64,000 nt of DNA from Xenopus tropicalis (GCF_000004195.4 NC_030681.2:140488006-140552005); one strand, 5' to 3'. Positions 12,226-23,949 are shown, numbered from the stretch's first letter. Made by a program: numbers and translations. The notes: generated by a model from the sequence alone, not told the origin.

Positions 12226-12444
12226 CTGCAAAAGCAAAATGATCGTTAAAGAGATGCTGTCATCAGAATAAAAATTGGTTTAAGTTTGTTTTTAAAGTGA
12301 CACTATTCGTTTTAAAGTGCTGTTTTATCATATTCAGAGTACAGGTGTGAATTGACTTATATAAAGCTGTATTTTTCTTGCATGACGGGGGGTTGGATTA
12401 CAACCTTATAGGGGTGGTTTGCCTTCATGTTAACATCTAGGGGC
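12226..12444. other. intron upstream of exon i, nothing specific
   Basis: AT-rich intron sequence between the acceptor of exon i and the first MITE of the large h-i intron. Confidence 0.5.
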
Positions 12445-12654
12445 AGATTTATCAAAATGTGGGTTGAAAACTTAATATGTAGAAACTCACCCATGCTCTA
12501 TTTATTCCTATGGGATTTTTAGAAGAGTATTTATCAAATGGTGAGTTCTAGATTTCACCCATTGATAAATACACTTCTAAAAATCCCATAAGAATGAATA
12601 GAACATGGGAGAGTTTTTATGTATTAAGCTCCAATTTCACATTTTGATAAATCT
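12445..12654. mobile_element. Foldback MITE, ~100-bp arms
   Basis: The left arm starts agatttatcaaaatg and the right arm ends cattttgataaatct. Internal words also pair: tatgggatttttagaag on the left faces cttctaaaaatcccata on the right, around a centre near 12549. The 'ggggcagatttatcaaa' start is typical of an abundant frog MITE. The RNA could form a hairpin about 210 nt long. There is no coding capacity. Confidence 0.85.
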
Positions 12655-12657
12655 TAT

Positions 12658-13006
12658 ATTAAAGTAGTATATTAAAGAATGTCATATTCCTAGCAACTTT
12701 CAATTGGTCTTTATTATTAATAATTTTTTTTTTTTTTTTTTACAGTTTTTTATTATTTGCCTTCCACCTCTGCCTCTTTACAGCTTATAAATTGGGGTCA
12801 CTGACCCCAGCAGCAAAAAAACTATTGCTCTCTGGGGCTACAATTCAATTCTTGTACTTTTTTTTATTATTATTATCTTCCTATATAGACCCCTCTTATT
12901 CATATTTCAGTCTCTCATTCAAACCACTATCTGGTTGCTTGATTTTTCTCAGAATATCAATGTCTACATTATACTAAATGTTAATTTAAAGGCGAACTGC
13001 CCCTTT
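12658..13006. mobile_element. T2-like MITE (TTAAAGG ends)
   Basis: This contains the usual T2-type words: tcctagcaactttcaattggtc near the left, then a T-run, gaccccagcagc, and a right end ttaaaggcgaactgcccctt. The left end is degraded (attaaagtagtat). It lies in the h-i intron. TTAA target sites and TTAAAGG termini are family features of Xenopus T2/Kolobok-type MITEs. Confidence 0.7.
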
Positions 13007-13536
13007 ACGGTCTTCTGCAACCTAAGAAGACATCATATATTACACATTACACATGTGGCAGTCATCAAAGTGTTACTATTTATCCCAGACAACTTTCCAT
13101 TCAGTTGAACCCAAAGCCACTACACACTTGGTGTTATGTTGCCGAGAACTAGTAGTGGGTAAGGTTGCTAACTTCCTGGTCTTGAACCAGACACACTGTT
13201 TTGTCCTGCTGGCATCCAGTTCAGAAAATAACACAACAGTACTAGTAGATTAAGAATATACTGGATATACTGGTTTCTTCAATTGGGTTGACATGAGGGA
13301 TTTCCTCAGGCCAATCTATTTTGTCCACTGACATCTCTACAAACCCATTCTGTTTGGACCTCACTTTGTGCATGGGGGCGACATTATGGAGCTGAAATGG
13401 GAAGGAGCCTTTCCCAAACACTCACTACATGTATGAAGTATAGAGCTGTTTTCATTGGTGCCAGGGCCCCTAGCTGAAGCCATAAAATACAACCCTGGGC
13501 ACAGACTGTTATTCCTCATTCCCCAAACTTTATATC
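13007..13536. other. intron, no feature recognised
   Basis: Mixed-composition intron DNA. Short open frames lack coding character. Confidence 0.5.
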
Positions 13537-13755
13537 AGTGATCCCCAACCAGTAGCTCAGGTGCAATATGTTGCTCACCAACCCTTTGGATGTTACTCCC
13601 AGTGCCCCCAAAGCAGGTGGTTATTTTTGAATTTCTGTTAAGGGGGCAAGTTTTGGTTGTATAAAAACCCAGTATAATGCCAAACAGAGCCTTCTGTAGG
13701 CTGCCAACCCACAAAGGGGCTATTAGGTAGCCAATTATAGTTGGGGATCTCTGCT
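13537..13755 (-). repeat. Dispersed repeat 'tgatccccaacc', copy 1
   Basis: This begins tgatccccaaccagtagctc and carries atgttgctcaccaaccctt, aaagcaggtg, tttgaatttct and ccaaacagagcctt. The same word order occurs at 63585-63815 and, reversed and more diverged, at 39310-39600. It is non-coding. The family could not be named. Confidence 0.75.
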
Positions 13756-14839
13756 TTACATCAAACTCAGACCCATCCGCCAGCCTTTCAGATGGCACGG
13801 CTCCAGAGACACTGCTCCAAAGGTGGTGAACTTAACACCACTCCAGTTGATGTTTTCATCTGGCATGGCTGATGTTAGGCTCATATGTGGGTTCCTAACC
13901 CGTTAAAAAAAACATCTTCTAGGCAAATGTTTCTTGTGCTGACATCTGGCAGTAGAGCAGGTGATTTTAGAAAGGGGTTTCTGGATACTTTTAGCCATAT
14001 GTGTTGTTACAGGGTAGGCTGGGAAGCAAAAGTGCTCACACTACTAACTATAACGGTAACCCAAGCCTAATAAATGCTCACCCTATCTAAAGCCAAGAAT
14101 TACAGGCAATTCCCCCAATCCAAACCCCCTCTGTAAGGCCCGCACCTCAGGACAGATGGGAAGTATGTTTATATAGGGAATCCCTGTTGTGGATAAATTA
14201 TCTTCAGTGAAAGCCAGCTATTTTCCTAAAAGCCTAGGAGGAAGTACGTTTATGGCCCATTGCGCACAACGACACATTCTTTCTGTTTCATTTACTGCTC
14301 TATTGACGCTCTGCGATGTTCAGTTTCTCATAAACAGTTACATTAAAAAATATCATCTTACAGATATCAGGAAGAAGGGTGTTCACTCCAGAGCTAGTAA
14401 TTTGCTTGCACACAGCCCACGCGTCAACCCCCCCCCCCCCCCCCCCCCCCCCATGAATAAGAAAATGTTCTAATAAAGTAAAAAGCATCTAATCGGAAAG
14501 AAAAGCATTTAAAACAAAAGTAAAGAGTTTACACTGCTGGGCAATGAGGTTGCAAAAAAGAAAAGAAATTGAGACTTGGCTGCAGTACATCTTTCATTTC
14601 TAGATAGCTTCTTCTATATATGTTATTTTTAACTTCCACATTCTTCCTGCAGTTACAAGAATGTAAGGAAAGTGTTTTTTTTTTCTAAATACCCACGTAG
14701 GTGACTAAGGGTTTAGTTACCCTTTATTCAGGCAGTCCCCTAAGGTTTTGGCCAGCTAAGTGTGCAAGTCAGGGAGCATCAGCAGACTCAGGCTACAAAA
14801 GGGCCCAGTCTATACCAGCTGCTCCATAAATAAATATAT
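13756..14839. other. intron with a C25 homopolymer
   Basis: Intron DNA with no recognised element except an uninterrupted run of 25 C at 14428-14452, which is a run of G in the nbas transcript. Frames across it show poly-proline or poly-glycine and are artefacts. Confidence 0.7.
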
Positions 14840-15829
14840 ACAGATATCAGGCCCTTTATCCGGAATCCCATTATCCAGAAAGTTCTGAATTACAGACAGG
14901 CCATCTCCCATAGACACCATTTTAATCAAATAATTCCTTTTTCTCTCTAATAATAAAACATTAGCTTGTACTTGATCCCAACTAAGATATAATTACCCCT
15001 TACTGGGGGCAGAACAGCCCTATTGGGTTTATTTCATGGTTAAATTATTCCCTTTTCTCTGTAATAATAAAACAGTACCTGTACTTGATCCCAACTAAGA
15101 TATAATTACCCCTTACTGGGGGCAGAACAGCCCTATTGGGTTTATTTCATGGTTAAATTATTCCCTTTTCTCTGTAATAATAAAACAGTACCTGTACTTG
15201 ATCCGAACTAAGATATAATTACCCCTTATTGGGGGCAGAACAGCCCTATTGGGTTTATTTAATGGTTAAATGATTCCCTTTTCTCTGTAATAATAAAACA
15301 GTACCTGTACTTGATCCCAACTAAGATATAATTATCCCTTATTGGGGGCAGAACAGTCCTATTGGGTTTATTTCATGGTTAAATGATTCCCTTTTCTCTG
15401 TAATAATAAAACAGTACCTGTACTTGATCCCAACTAAGATATAATTACCCCTTATTGGGGCAGAACAGTCCTATTGGGTTTATTTCATGGTTAAATGATT
15501 CCCTTTTCTCTGTAATAATAAAACAGTACCTGTACTTGATCCCAACTAAGATATAATTACCCCTTATTGGGGGCAGAACAGCCCTATTGGGTTTATTTCA
15601 TGGTTAAATGATTCCCTTTTCTCTGTAATAATAAAACAGTACCTGTACTTGATTCCAACTAAGATATAATTAATCCTTATTGGAGCCAAAACAAGCCTAT
15701 CGGGTTTAATTACTGTTTAAATAATTGTATTAGCACAATTAAGGTAGAAGATCTGAATTACGGAAAGACCCCTTAATGCGGAAAACCCCAAGTCCCAAGC
15801 ATTCTGGATAATGGGTCCCATACCTGTAT
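14840..15829 (+). mobile_element. 'Ttatccggaa' MITE with a 113-bp tandem array, copy 1
   Basis: The ends are cagatatcaggccctttatc on the left and tgggtcccatacctgt on the right, which pair as terminal inverted repeats (acaggtatgggaccc in reverse). Inside, a 113-bp unit (cctgtacttgatcccaacta, aagatataattacccctta, gggggcagaacagcccta, then ttctctgtaataataaaaca) starts near 14965, 15078, 15191, 15304, 15417, 15529 and 15642, so there are about seven starts, one interval being 112 bp. It is in the h-i intron, in the orientation opposite to copy 2 at 22442. Confidence 0.92.
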
Positions 15830-16692
15830 ATTCACATAGCTGCAGATTCAATGCAGGCCTTATATAAACTAATTCTTGGCCAAGGCACCCTATACAGAAG
15901 AATGCTAAATTATCTGACCACCTGGGTGTCATTTTATCCATACCTATCTAGAAGGATTCAGTCAAGAAAGAAACCTCTTTATTAATGTTTTTATGTCTCA
16001 TTTATCACAGCCAGGGAATGAGTTAAGTAGGAAGCCCCAATTGATTTCCTACCAAATTCTTAGTTTCTAACTTCCTATCGTCCCTTAATGATGCAATAAA
16101 TATATCTAATCTACTAGCCAGAGACCCTTGTAACCTAGACTGTTATTAGGATATTGCTTTAAAATACAGTGTGCCTGGGATCAGCAGAGATACATTTCTC
16201 TTCCAGTAATAATTCCGTATAAAACATTAAATCTGAACAAGGGTGTGTGACCCATACGGATGTTTTTCTCTTCTCATTCTCATTTTAGAACTGTCATTTA
16301 TTAAAGATTTTTCAGTAAAACAAAACATTCTTTTTTCTTTAAGATGATGATTTATTGGCTGTCTGCAGGAAGTTGTGCTTTAGCTCCAATAACCTTAATG
16401 TCAATGCTAATAAATCTTGACTCCGTGGCTTATTAATTCCCCCATGCTTTGGGGAAAGAGAGATCTAATACAGGATCCAGTATTTTTAAAAGCCAAAAAA
16501 TGGATATTAAGAGGCCTATTTATCAAGTTGCATTAAAATAAATGGGTGCGTATTTATCTTTCTATTTTATTCCACCTCAGCCATTAGACAATATGGCCCA
16601 CTGGGACTCCATATGTGCAGTCACAGAAAGCTCAGAAATATGGTACTGCTATTTCCTATACTGTACACAAGCAGATGGTAGAACATTTGTTT
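15830..16692. other. intron, no feature recognised
   Basis: AT-rich intron sequence without clear repeats or coding signal. Confidence 0.5.
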
Positions 16693-17110
16693 GAAGGAGA
16701 AGGAAAGGTAAAAACTAAGTAAGAGTCCTCTATCAAAAGAAACACAGGATTTCTTGGCTCCTTTTTTGGGAACATGTTCTTCGGTATCAGACTTCCTCTC
16801 TTTTAGAGCTCATTCAGGTTTGGGGCTTGAGTTTGCTCAGTTCTCTCCTCTCTCCCTCTCCCCCTCCCATTTCCTGCTCCCCCCCTCCCATAAGAACTCA
16901 CTGCCCCCTCCCTTAAGAATGTGTGATCTGAGCTTCCAACGGCTAGAGCTCAAGCAGGAAGCTACCAATGGCAGCTGCTATCAGAGGGAGGTTCTAGGGC
17001 TCTTTACTCAGGTATAGTAAAGCTTTCTTCTGAATATAGTCTTTTAGGTGGCACTAATGTGGCAAATCTATTGGCAGTAAAATGCCAAAATGCCTTCCCT
17101 TCTCCTTTAA
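16693..17110 (+). mobile_element. 'aaggagaaggaaagg' MITE, copy 1
   Basis: This starts gaaggagaaggaaaggtaaa and ends ttcccttctccttta, which are terminal inverted repeats. Internal words aaaactaagtaag, tcctctatcaaaagaaacac and ggatttcttg are shared with copies at 20773, 34173, 37509 (reversed) and 53377 (reversed). It appears to have lost the 'ctttatcagaaaggtctatg' segment near its left end. It is directly followed by a T2-type left end at about 17116 (aaaggggtggttcacc). Confidence 0.85.
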
Positions 17111-17113
17111 GCT

Positions 17114-17260
17114 TTAAAGGGGTGGTTCACCTTCAGGCTATATTTTAGTATGTTACAGAATCGCCTATTCTTAGCAACTTTTCAATTGATATTCATTTTT
17201 GACCAATTGTAAATGGTCTCGGAATATCATTTTCTACATCATACTAAAAGTGAATGTGCT
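17114..17260 (+). mobile_element. T2-like MITE fragment
   Basis: Left end aaaggggtggttcacc followed by tagtatgttacagaatc and ttcttagcaacttttcaatt, the standard left part of T2-type MITEs. The right end is missing. Confidence 0.7.
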
Positions 17261-18845
17261 TTAATGTGTGGTGGTCCATGTCATGGAAAGACCCTTATCC
17301 AGAAATCCTCAGGTCCCAGCCATTCAATAACAGATTTCTTGCCTGTATTGGGTATCTTTAAAGAAAATAATTCAAACAGGGGCTTTAGGCCTTTCTTTCA
17401 AGCAGCATTAGATAGAACATACAAGAACAATCCCCAGTGCAACAGACTCGCCAGTTTCCCGACTGAGAACTTTACCTAGCCTGTTTGTTGTTTGTTCAAC
17501 AGATGTCACAACTGAAGCCAACCAACAAGCATGTCCGCCTCTCCTCCTGATTAGGAACCCACTTTTCCTGGATTTAATCAAAGTCTAAGCAGACTCTCAG
17601 CGAACGCCAAATGACGTTCAAACGGTTTCAGCCCCCCGTCCCCACACACAAATGGCTCGTATTTTATTACTTTGGAAAACGGACGCACTTCAGTTCTTTG
17701 TTGTGAGTCCCATATGCCCGCTCAGAGAGATTCCTACAAAGCCTTTCTAATTTGCTTTCAAAGCTTCTCCCAGGAGGAGATGAGATTGGCAGTCATATCC
17801 AACTAAATCTGTAAATTGTAATAAAAAGCTTCAAATTATTTTCAACTTTTAACAGATGTCAAGCTTTCCAAGTAAATTATGCCACTCGTAGGCTTGTTCA
17901 AGCTGTACGCTTAGTTGATTAAAGTGAACATGCAAATAAACAGCACGCATCGACACAAATCCAATTCCAGCTTTTAATATCAGCATTTTGCAAATATTAC
18001 TGGGAGATGATTCTTGGGCTTTGAACGTCAGGCATTGATGTGCTGAAGCAGCTGATGACTCCGGTGCATCCGATCGCTACACTCGATACATGCATTTTAT
18101 ACTATGAGGATTCCATTACTGGCTCTTATTGAGGACTAAGTGAGATGCAATCCTATGTTAGAAACAATTCAACTGATTGTCTCCATTATGGCACATCTGC
18201 TGCTACTGCTTAAATTCTTCCTATCCCAATTGCTGCGTGCCAAGCTGCCTGGGATTTGGGCGTCCTAGTCTCAATGTAGTGTTGTATGGGTTATTCAATA
18301 GCATAAAGCCCTCCAGAATCTCTAACAACCAAACACTGCTGGGGGGCTACTGAGAACTCTAAATCAACATGTTGAGGTTGCAGATTGCCCACCCAGACAC
18401 AGGGGGATAAAAGTATGAAAGAATAAAAGAATGAAAACTGAGTTGCTTAGGTTCAATACACATGAAGAAGACTCAGATGAAGAGCTACTGAGGAGGCTTC
18501 TAAATCTATAAACATAATAGCCACTCTTACTGTCACCCAGGCAGCTAGAAACATTTTAAAGTTGGGATTCTCCTGGAAGGAATTATAGCTACATTTAGGT
18601 AAAAGGTAGGTGGTTTGCTCAACAAAAACTTACCAAGGACAATCAAGTGCTGTATGCTATGGACAGACAGGTGAGTCAGTTTGCCTTTTTACCCCCTTAC
18701 CCTGTGAAGGTTGCTATTCCAAACTCTCCTCATTCATTGCACTTTGGGCTGTATCATGACATTCCAACCTGAACTTCTTTTATATTCTACTTTTTTAAAG
18801 TTTTACTGATTTTGACCCATAATGCCTCCATCAGACCTATTTGAA
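17261..18845. other. unique intron DNA, candidate conserved non-coding block
   Basis: About 1.6 kb with no repeat that I recognise. The part at roughly 17580-18130 is balanced in composition, lacks MITE words and contains homeodomain-like and octamer-like words (cagttgattaaagtg is close to one such site; atgcaaataaac). It has the look of a conserved non-coding element, but that is an impression only. Confidence 0.35.
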
Positions 18846-19152
18846 TTAGGGCTGCAACGAACCTAGTTTTTCAGGTTTGAACGAACCCCAAATCCACTGT
18901 AAGGGATTCCACTGAATACCGAACCGAATCATAACTGGCATATGCTAATTAGGATATGGAAGGATTAAATTTGTGGTGAAAAAGTTTCCACTTCCGTATT
19001 CACACAGCAACATTTAACCCTTCAAATTCTAATTAGCACATGTTAATTAGGATTCGGTTCGGCCAGGACCGTGGATTCGGCCGAACCCTGCCGAAAAAGG
19101 CTGAATCCTGGCCAAATACCAAACCGAATCCTGGATTCGGTGTATCCCTAAT
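18846..19152. mobile_element. 'Attcggttcggcc' MITE, copy 1
   Basis: The left end is ttagggctgcaacgaacc and the right end attcggtgtatccctaa. Internal words such as aaccgaatc, gattcggttcggccag and cggccgaaccctgcc are self-complementary. The two flanks share ttgaatt/atttgaa, a possible target duplication. A second, shorter copy lies at 54714-54957. Confidence 0.8.
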
Positions 19153-19674
19153 TTGAACGATGATATAAATTAGCTGGGGTGCTGTGAACTACTGTACATC
19201 TGCAACAACCAGAACAATAAAAATTGATGTTCCAAGCTGAACTTTTTTTGATTTTGATTTTGACCTGGTGCAGTTAAGAGCTATACCCTACCCTGCTTCG
19301 GTAGACACCACTTAAACCCCCTTTTAACAGCTAAAAGAAGTTTTAAGCACCCACAGTTCATGTCTTCCTACCCTAATATAGTTCCACAAGCATGAAGAAG
19401 AGCAAACCATCACTTTCGGAACTGAAATGGAACAAAAACTGTTATCCACGAACATGCTTTTCTCTACAGAAGCCAACTGAGGTTCTTAGCTATCTGAATG
19501 ATGATAGGATGAATAATGATAGGAGGTGCCGTGAGCTATACATCTGCAACAACCAGAGCAATACAAACTGCCTTTCCCTGGTGCAAGCCTTTTGAATTGG
19601 AAGCCTACAACAATATCCTTCATAATAACAATCATTATAAATAAATGCCAGGTATTCACATTCACAAGACTTGC
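19153..19674. other. intron with a diverged internal duplication
   Basis: The phrase tacatctgcaacaaccaga with an AATAA-type tail occurs near 19194 and again near 19538, about 340 bp apart, each with a preceding gtgctgtgaact or gtgccgtgagct. It may be a diverged dispersed repeat. No coding function is apparent. Confidence 0.45.
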
Positions 19675-20060
19675 AGACAGTGGCCTTATTCCTCAAAAAA
19701 TATCCAGTTTCATTAGATGCTTCATTATTATTGGTACATCTTATTTAATGCCTGAAAAACACTCTTAGGGTGAAGACACACAGAGCTACTAGTAGCAGCT
19801 ATTTGTCATGGCTACTAAAATAGACAATGCTGATCATTTACTGATAATTGTCTCCACGTGTGTTTTAGCAGAGGCAACTCTCAGTATTATCTATGTCAGG
19901 GTATTTTCTGTTGTTTAGTAGCTGTGAAAAAGTAGCTGCTACTAGTAGCTCAGTGTGTCTTCACCCTAAGAGTGCTTTTCAGGCATTACATTTAGATGTA
20001 CCAATAATAATGAAGCAGCTAATGAAACTGGATATTTTTTGAGGAATAAGGCCACTGTCT
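19675..20060. mobile_element. Long foldback element with ~190-bp arms
   Basis: The left arm begins agacagtggccttattcctc and the right arm ends gaggaataaggccactgtct, an exact reverse complement. Further inward the arms also pair through tccagtttcattag, ttcattattattggtacatc, gcctgaaaa, cactcttagggtgaagacac and gagctactagtagcagct. The centre is near 19867. The outer ~130 bp of each arm are nearly identical and the inner ~60 bp are looser. A small MITE-like terminus (ttagggtgaagacacac) lies within the arms, so the outer part may be the flanking DNA of an inverted duplication. Confidence 0.92.
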
Positions 20061-20772
20061 AAGAGGAACCCCTATGTGCCTGAGAAGCTGCCTGGTTAAA
20101 ATACTCTTCCCAGTAAAGTAGTTCAGTCAGCTGCCTGAAAGAGGGCGATCCCTCCATGTTTGTACATTCTGAGTCTTTTTGCTGAAAGTGACAATCTCTC
20201 TCACCGCCTCGGGTGACAGCTCCTAAAATCCACTGTGTTATGGTGAAGATATAAATTTCCCGACACATGAGCCATCTCCAATAACCAATAACATTCGCCT
20301 GAAATAGCTGAGAGCCCCCAAAGCGCGGCGCAGAGCACTGTAGGCTGGAGATCTCCCTCACTGCCGCAGGCATGTGTGCAGCACGGATGACAAATAGAGC
20401 CTTTATTCTTCAGGCTGAACTTGTCAGGCTATTCACCTCATTAGTGTTGACCGCTCACCAATTATGTTAACAGTTCCTTCGCCTGACTATTTTGCTTAGA
20501 TATGTCACAGGCTGCATTTGTCTGAGGATATTATCTCAAAGTTATTCATTTCTTCGACATCTGCAATCTGCTTTGCATAATGACATTAAACACATTGGCC
20601 ATGTATCTGCCGCGGCAAGAGGATGTATGTAAGCCAGCCTATCAACGTGGCCTTACTAAACACAGAGGATCTCAATGTAAATTGTGTATATTGTGTGTCT
20701 GTGTGTTTTTTCATTGTGATTGTAAACATTGGGTTTCAAATCACGGAGGAAAAAAGTTAAGGTGCCTAACTT
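20061..20772. other. unique intron DNA, candidate conserved block
   Basis: No repeats are recognised. The part near 20385-20600 (for example attagtgttgaccgctcac, tttgcataatgacattaaa) has the composition of a conserved non-coding element. This is unverified. Confidence 0.35.
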
Positions 20773-21461
20773 TTAAAGGAGAAGGAAAGGTAAAAACTAA
20801 GTAAGCTTTATCAGAAAGGTCTATGTAAATACAGCCATAAGCACTTACAGTAATGCTGCACTGAGTCCTCTATCAAAAGAAACACAGGATTTCTTGTCTC
20901 TATTTTTGTAAACATGATGTTCCAGTGTCTGACTTCTCTCTCAGAAACAGCCTTAATTCTCATGACCAGAGTCTGCGCAGTTTTCTCCTCTCTCCCTTCT
21001 CCTGCTCCCCCCTCTAAGAATGCTAAGAACTCCTTCCCCCCTCCCTTAGGAATTTGTGATAGCTATAAGGGTTAGACTGCAGGCAGGAAGCTACTTAAAA
21101 TGGCAGCTGCTATCTTAAAGAAGAAAGAAAGGCAAAAACTAAGTAAGCTTTATCAGAAAGGTCTATGTAAATGCAACCATAAGCACTCACAGAAACGCTG
21201 CACTGAGTTCTCTGTCAAAAGATTTATTGTGTCTGTTTTCTTGTGCCAGAGACACACAGCTCTCTCCTCTCTCCCTTCTCCTGCTCCCTCATAGTCTTAC
21301 AAACTGAGCATGTACACCGGTCTGGGTCTTGGTGCAGGAATGAGGCATTATGGGAACTTTATTTACACAGCTCAGCATTTTTTTCTTTCTGTTTGGCTTC
21401 TGATCATCTGAAGAGCAGTTTCAGTTAGAGTTTGGGACAATGACTATTTAACCTCCTTTAG
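20773..21461 (+). mobile_element. 'aaggagaaggaaagg' MITE, copy 2, internally duplicated
   Basis: This starts ttaaaggagaaggaaaggta and ends ttaacctccttta. A second 'left end' (ttaaagaagaaagaaaggca, then tttatcagaaaggtctatg) starts near 21114 inside it, so the element is a partial tandem duplication of about 340 bp or a second element joined to the first. Both halves carry tctcctctctcccttctcct. It has no coding capacity. Confidence 0.85.
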
Positions 21462-22441
21462 GAAACCCAGCTTGCACATCATTTATGGTGACCATTAAGG
21501 ACATAATTCTTTCACTAAGCAAGCAAGTCTCTGCCCATTTCAACAACCTGCATGCTGGGCCAAATCAGAAGGACAGCATCAATGTGACAAAGTAGTTCTC
21601 ACACCCAATAGTATTTTCAAACCTGCCTAATCCATTTCTTGCCAATTTTCAGGCAGATACTGGTGGAAGATGCCGACTCAATCTAGAGAAGCCAGCTTTA
21701 ATCAGCCCATGTAGCATCAGTTTTACTTGCTGTCACAGGCATTGATGGAGCTGTGGCAACCTGTAGATTATGGTAAATGCCAGAGGGGTTGCTGTAAGAT
21801 GCCATAGACATAATCAATATTTAGTGGGCTGGTGGGGCTCTGTGTTCTTGAAATGCCAGGGCCTATTTTAAATCCCAGTCCAGGCCTGATGGCTTCTATC
21901 TATCTATCTATCTATCTATCAATCTATCTATCTATCTATCTGTAGGTGAATGTGATGTATCTCACTGATTTACAGATGAGGGAGTAAATGGACTCACCAT
22001 TGTACTAAGGGGACCCAGATGCACTGCGTTGAGCCTTTAGCTAGGGGAGCCAAACTGGCCATCATAAATAAGCAGGGACTCCAAATAGTCCTCCCCCACA
22101 CTGAGCTTGTAAAAAACAAAAAATGATGGCATCTGTTCAGTCTTCTATGTTTCATGCTGTACAGAACCTAGCTCTTAAAAGATTTAGGATCATTATACCT
22201 TTTCAGTATTTCTGCTAATGAATGTCCCTACTGTTTTTAAACATTGCACTCCATGGCCTTTCTGCCACATACAGCCTATTGGCAGGAATATTATTCTCTA
22301 ATTATGTTGTCATTTCTTTTTCAAGTTGGGTCAAATCAGTCTGAATTAGACTTGAGCAACAGATTAAAAGTTCATGTACATATGTTCTGCCGGACATCCG
22401 TTTACTAGTATACTAAGCAGTTAACTAAATACTGTATATTA
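21462..22441. other. intron with a (CTAT)n microsatellite
   Basis: Intron DNA without recognised elements, apart from a 46-bp CTAT-type microsatellite at 21896-21941, broken once by 'caat'. Confidence 0.7.
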
Positions 22442-23452
22442 CAGGTATGGGACCCATTATCCAGAATGCTCGGGAACTGGAGTTTTCCGGATAAGGGGTA
22501 TTTCCGTAATTTGGATCTCCTACCTTAAGTCTACTAAAAAAATTATTTAAACCGTAATTAAACCAAAAAGGATTGTTTTGGCTCCAATAAGTATTAATTC
22601 TATCTTAGTTGGGATCAAGTACAGGTACTGTTTTAATATTACAGCAAAAAAGGGAATTATTTAACCATGAAATAAACCCAATAGGGCTGTTCTGCCCCCA
22701 ATAAGGGGTAATTATATCTTAGTTGGGATCAAGAACAGGTACTGTTTTATTATTACAGAGAAACAGGAATCATTTAACCATTAAATAAACCCAATAGGAT
22801 TGTTCTGCCCCAATAAGGGGTAATTATATCTTAGTTGGGATCAAGTACAGGTACTGTTTTATTATTACAGAGAAAAGGGAATCATTTAAACATGAAATAA
22901 ACCCAATAGGATTGTTCTGCCCCCAATAAGGGGTAATTATATCTTAGTTGGGATCAAGTACAGGTACTGTTTTATTATTACAGAGAAAAGGGAATCATTT
23001 AACCATTAAATAAACCCAATAGGGCTGTTCTGCCCCCAATAAGGGGTAATTATATCTTAGTTGGGATCAAGTACAGGTACTGTTTTATTATTACAGAGAA
23101 AAGGGAATCATTTAAACATGAAATAAACCCAATAGGATTGTTCTGCCCCCAATAAGGGGTAATTATATCTTAGTTGGGATCAAGTACAGGTACTTTTTTA
23201 TTATTACAGAGAAAAGGGAATCATTTAACCATGAAATAAACCCAATAGGGCTGTTCTGCCCCCAATAAGGGGTAATTATAACTTAGTTGGGATCAAGTAC
23301 AGGTACTGTTTTATTATTACAGAGAAAAAGGAAACCATTTTTAAAAATTTGAATTATTTGATTAAAATGGAGTCAATGTGAGATGGCCTTTCTGCAATTC
23401 TGAACTTTCTGGATAATAGGTTTCCGAATAAGGGGTCCAATGCCTGTACTTG
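22442..23452 (-). mobile_element. 'Ttatccggaa' MITE with a 113-bp tandem array, copy 2 (reversed)
   Basis: The ends are acaggtatgggacccattat on the left and aaggggtccaatgcctgta on the right. It holds about seven 113-bp units in the reverse orientation (tactgttttattattacag near 22628, 22740, 22852, 22964, 23077, 23190 and 23303). Successive units alternate in their variants, for example 'taaacatgaaat' with 'aggattg' and 'taaccattaaat' with 'gggctg'. It lies in the same intron as copy 1, about 6.6 kb away and inverted relative to it. Confidence 0.92.
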
Positions 23453-23949
23453 GGTTTAATCTGTAGGCAGCCATATAAACCATCTCTGATAAGCTATAAG
23501 ATAGCAATGTAGTGACATGCACAGCGTGTGTCCATACAGAGCAACACAATATTGGTACAAACCTTTAGATACATTCTATAATATGTGACATAATGCTAGG
23601 TGTAACAGGAAAATCAATAATGGTTAACTAGCAAAATGGAAAGAATATCAATAAAACTCACACTGTTGTGAGAGCCCAGCAGAAGAAATGCACAAGTATC
23701 ATGTATTAATAGTTTACCAATGTGGATATGCTCCATTAAGCAGAGATTTCTTATTTAAATAGTCAATTAAGGTGATCTGAGCTCCAGAGTATGGCTTGTT
23801 ACCAAAAGGTGTTAAAGGAAAACTATACCCCCAAACAATGTAGGTCTGTATAAAAATATATTACATAAAACCCTGCTTCATCCAAATAAACCATCTTCAT
23901 AAAAATATACTTTTTTAGCCATAAGTGCTATTGGGTAATCATAATAATT
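23453..23949. other. intron, no feature recognised
   Basis: AT-rich intron DNA. Nothing recognised. Confidence 0.5.

Noticed and set aside
14840..15829. Regularly spaced direct repeats that could suggest a CRISPR-like array
   Set aside because: The units are contiguous 113-bp tandem copies without unique spacers, inside a MITE, in vertebrate DNA.
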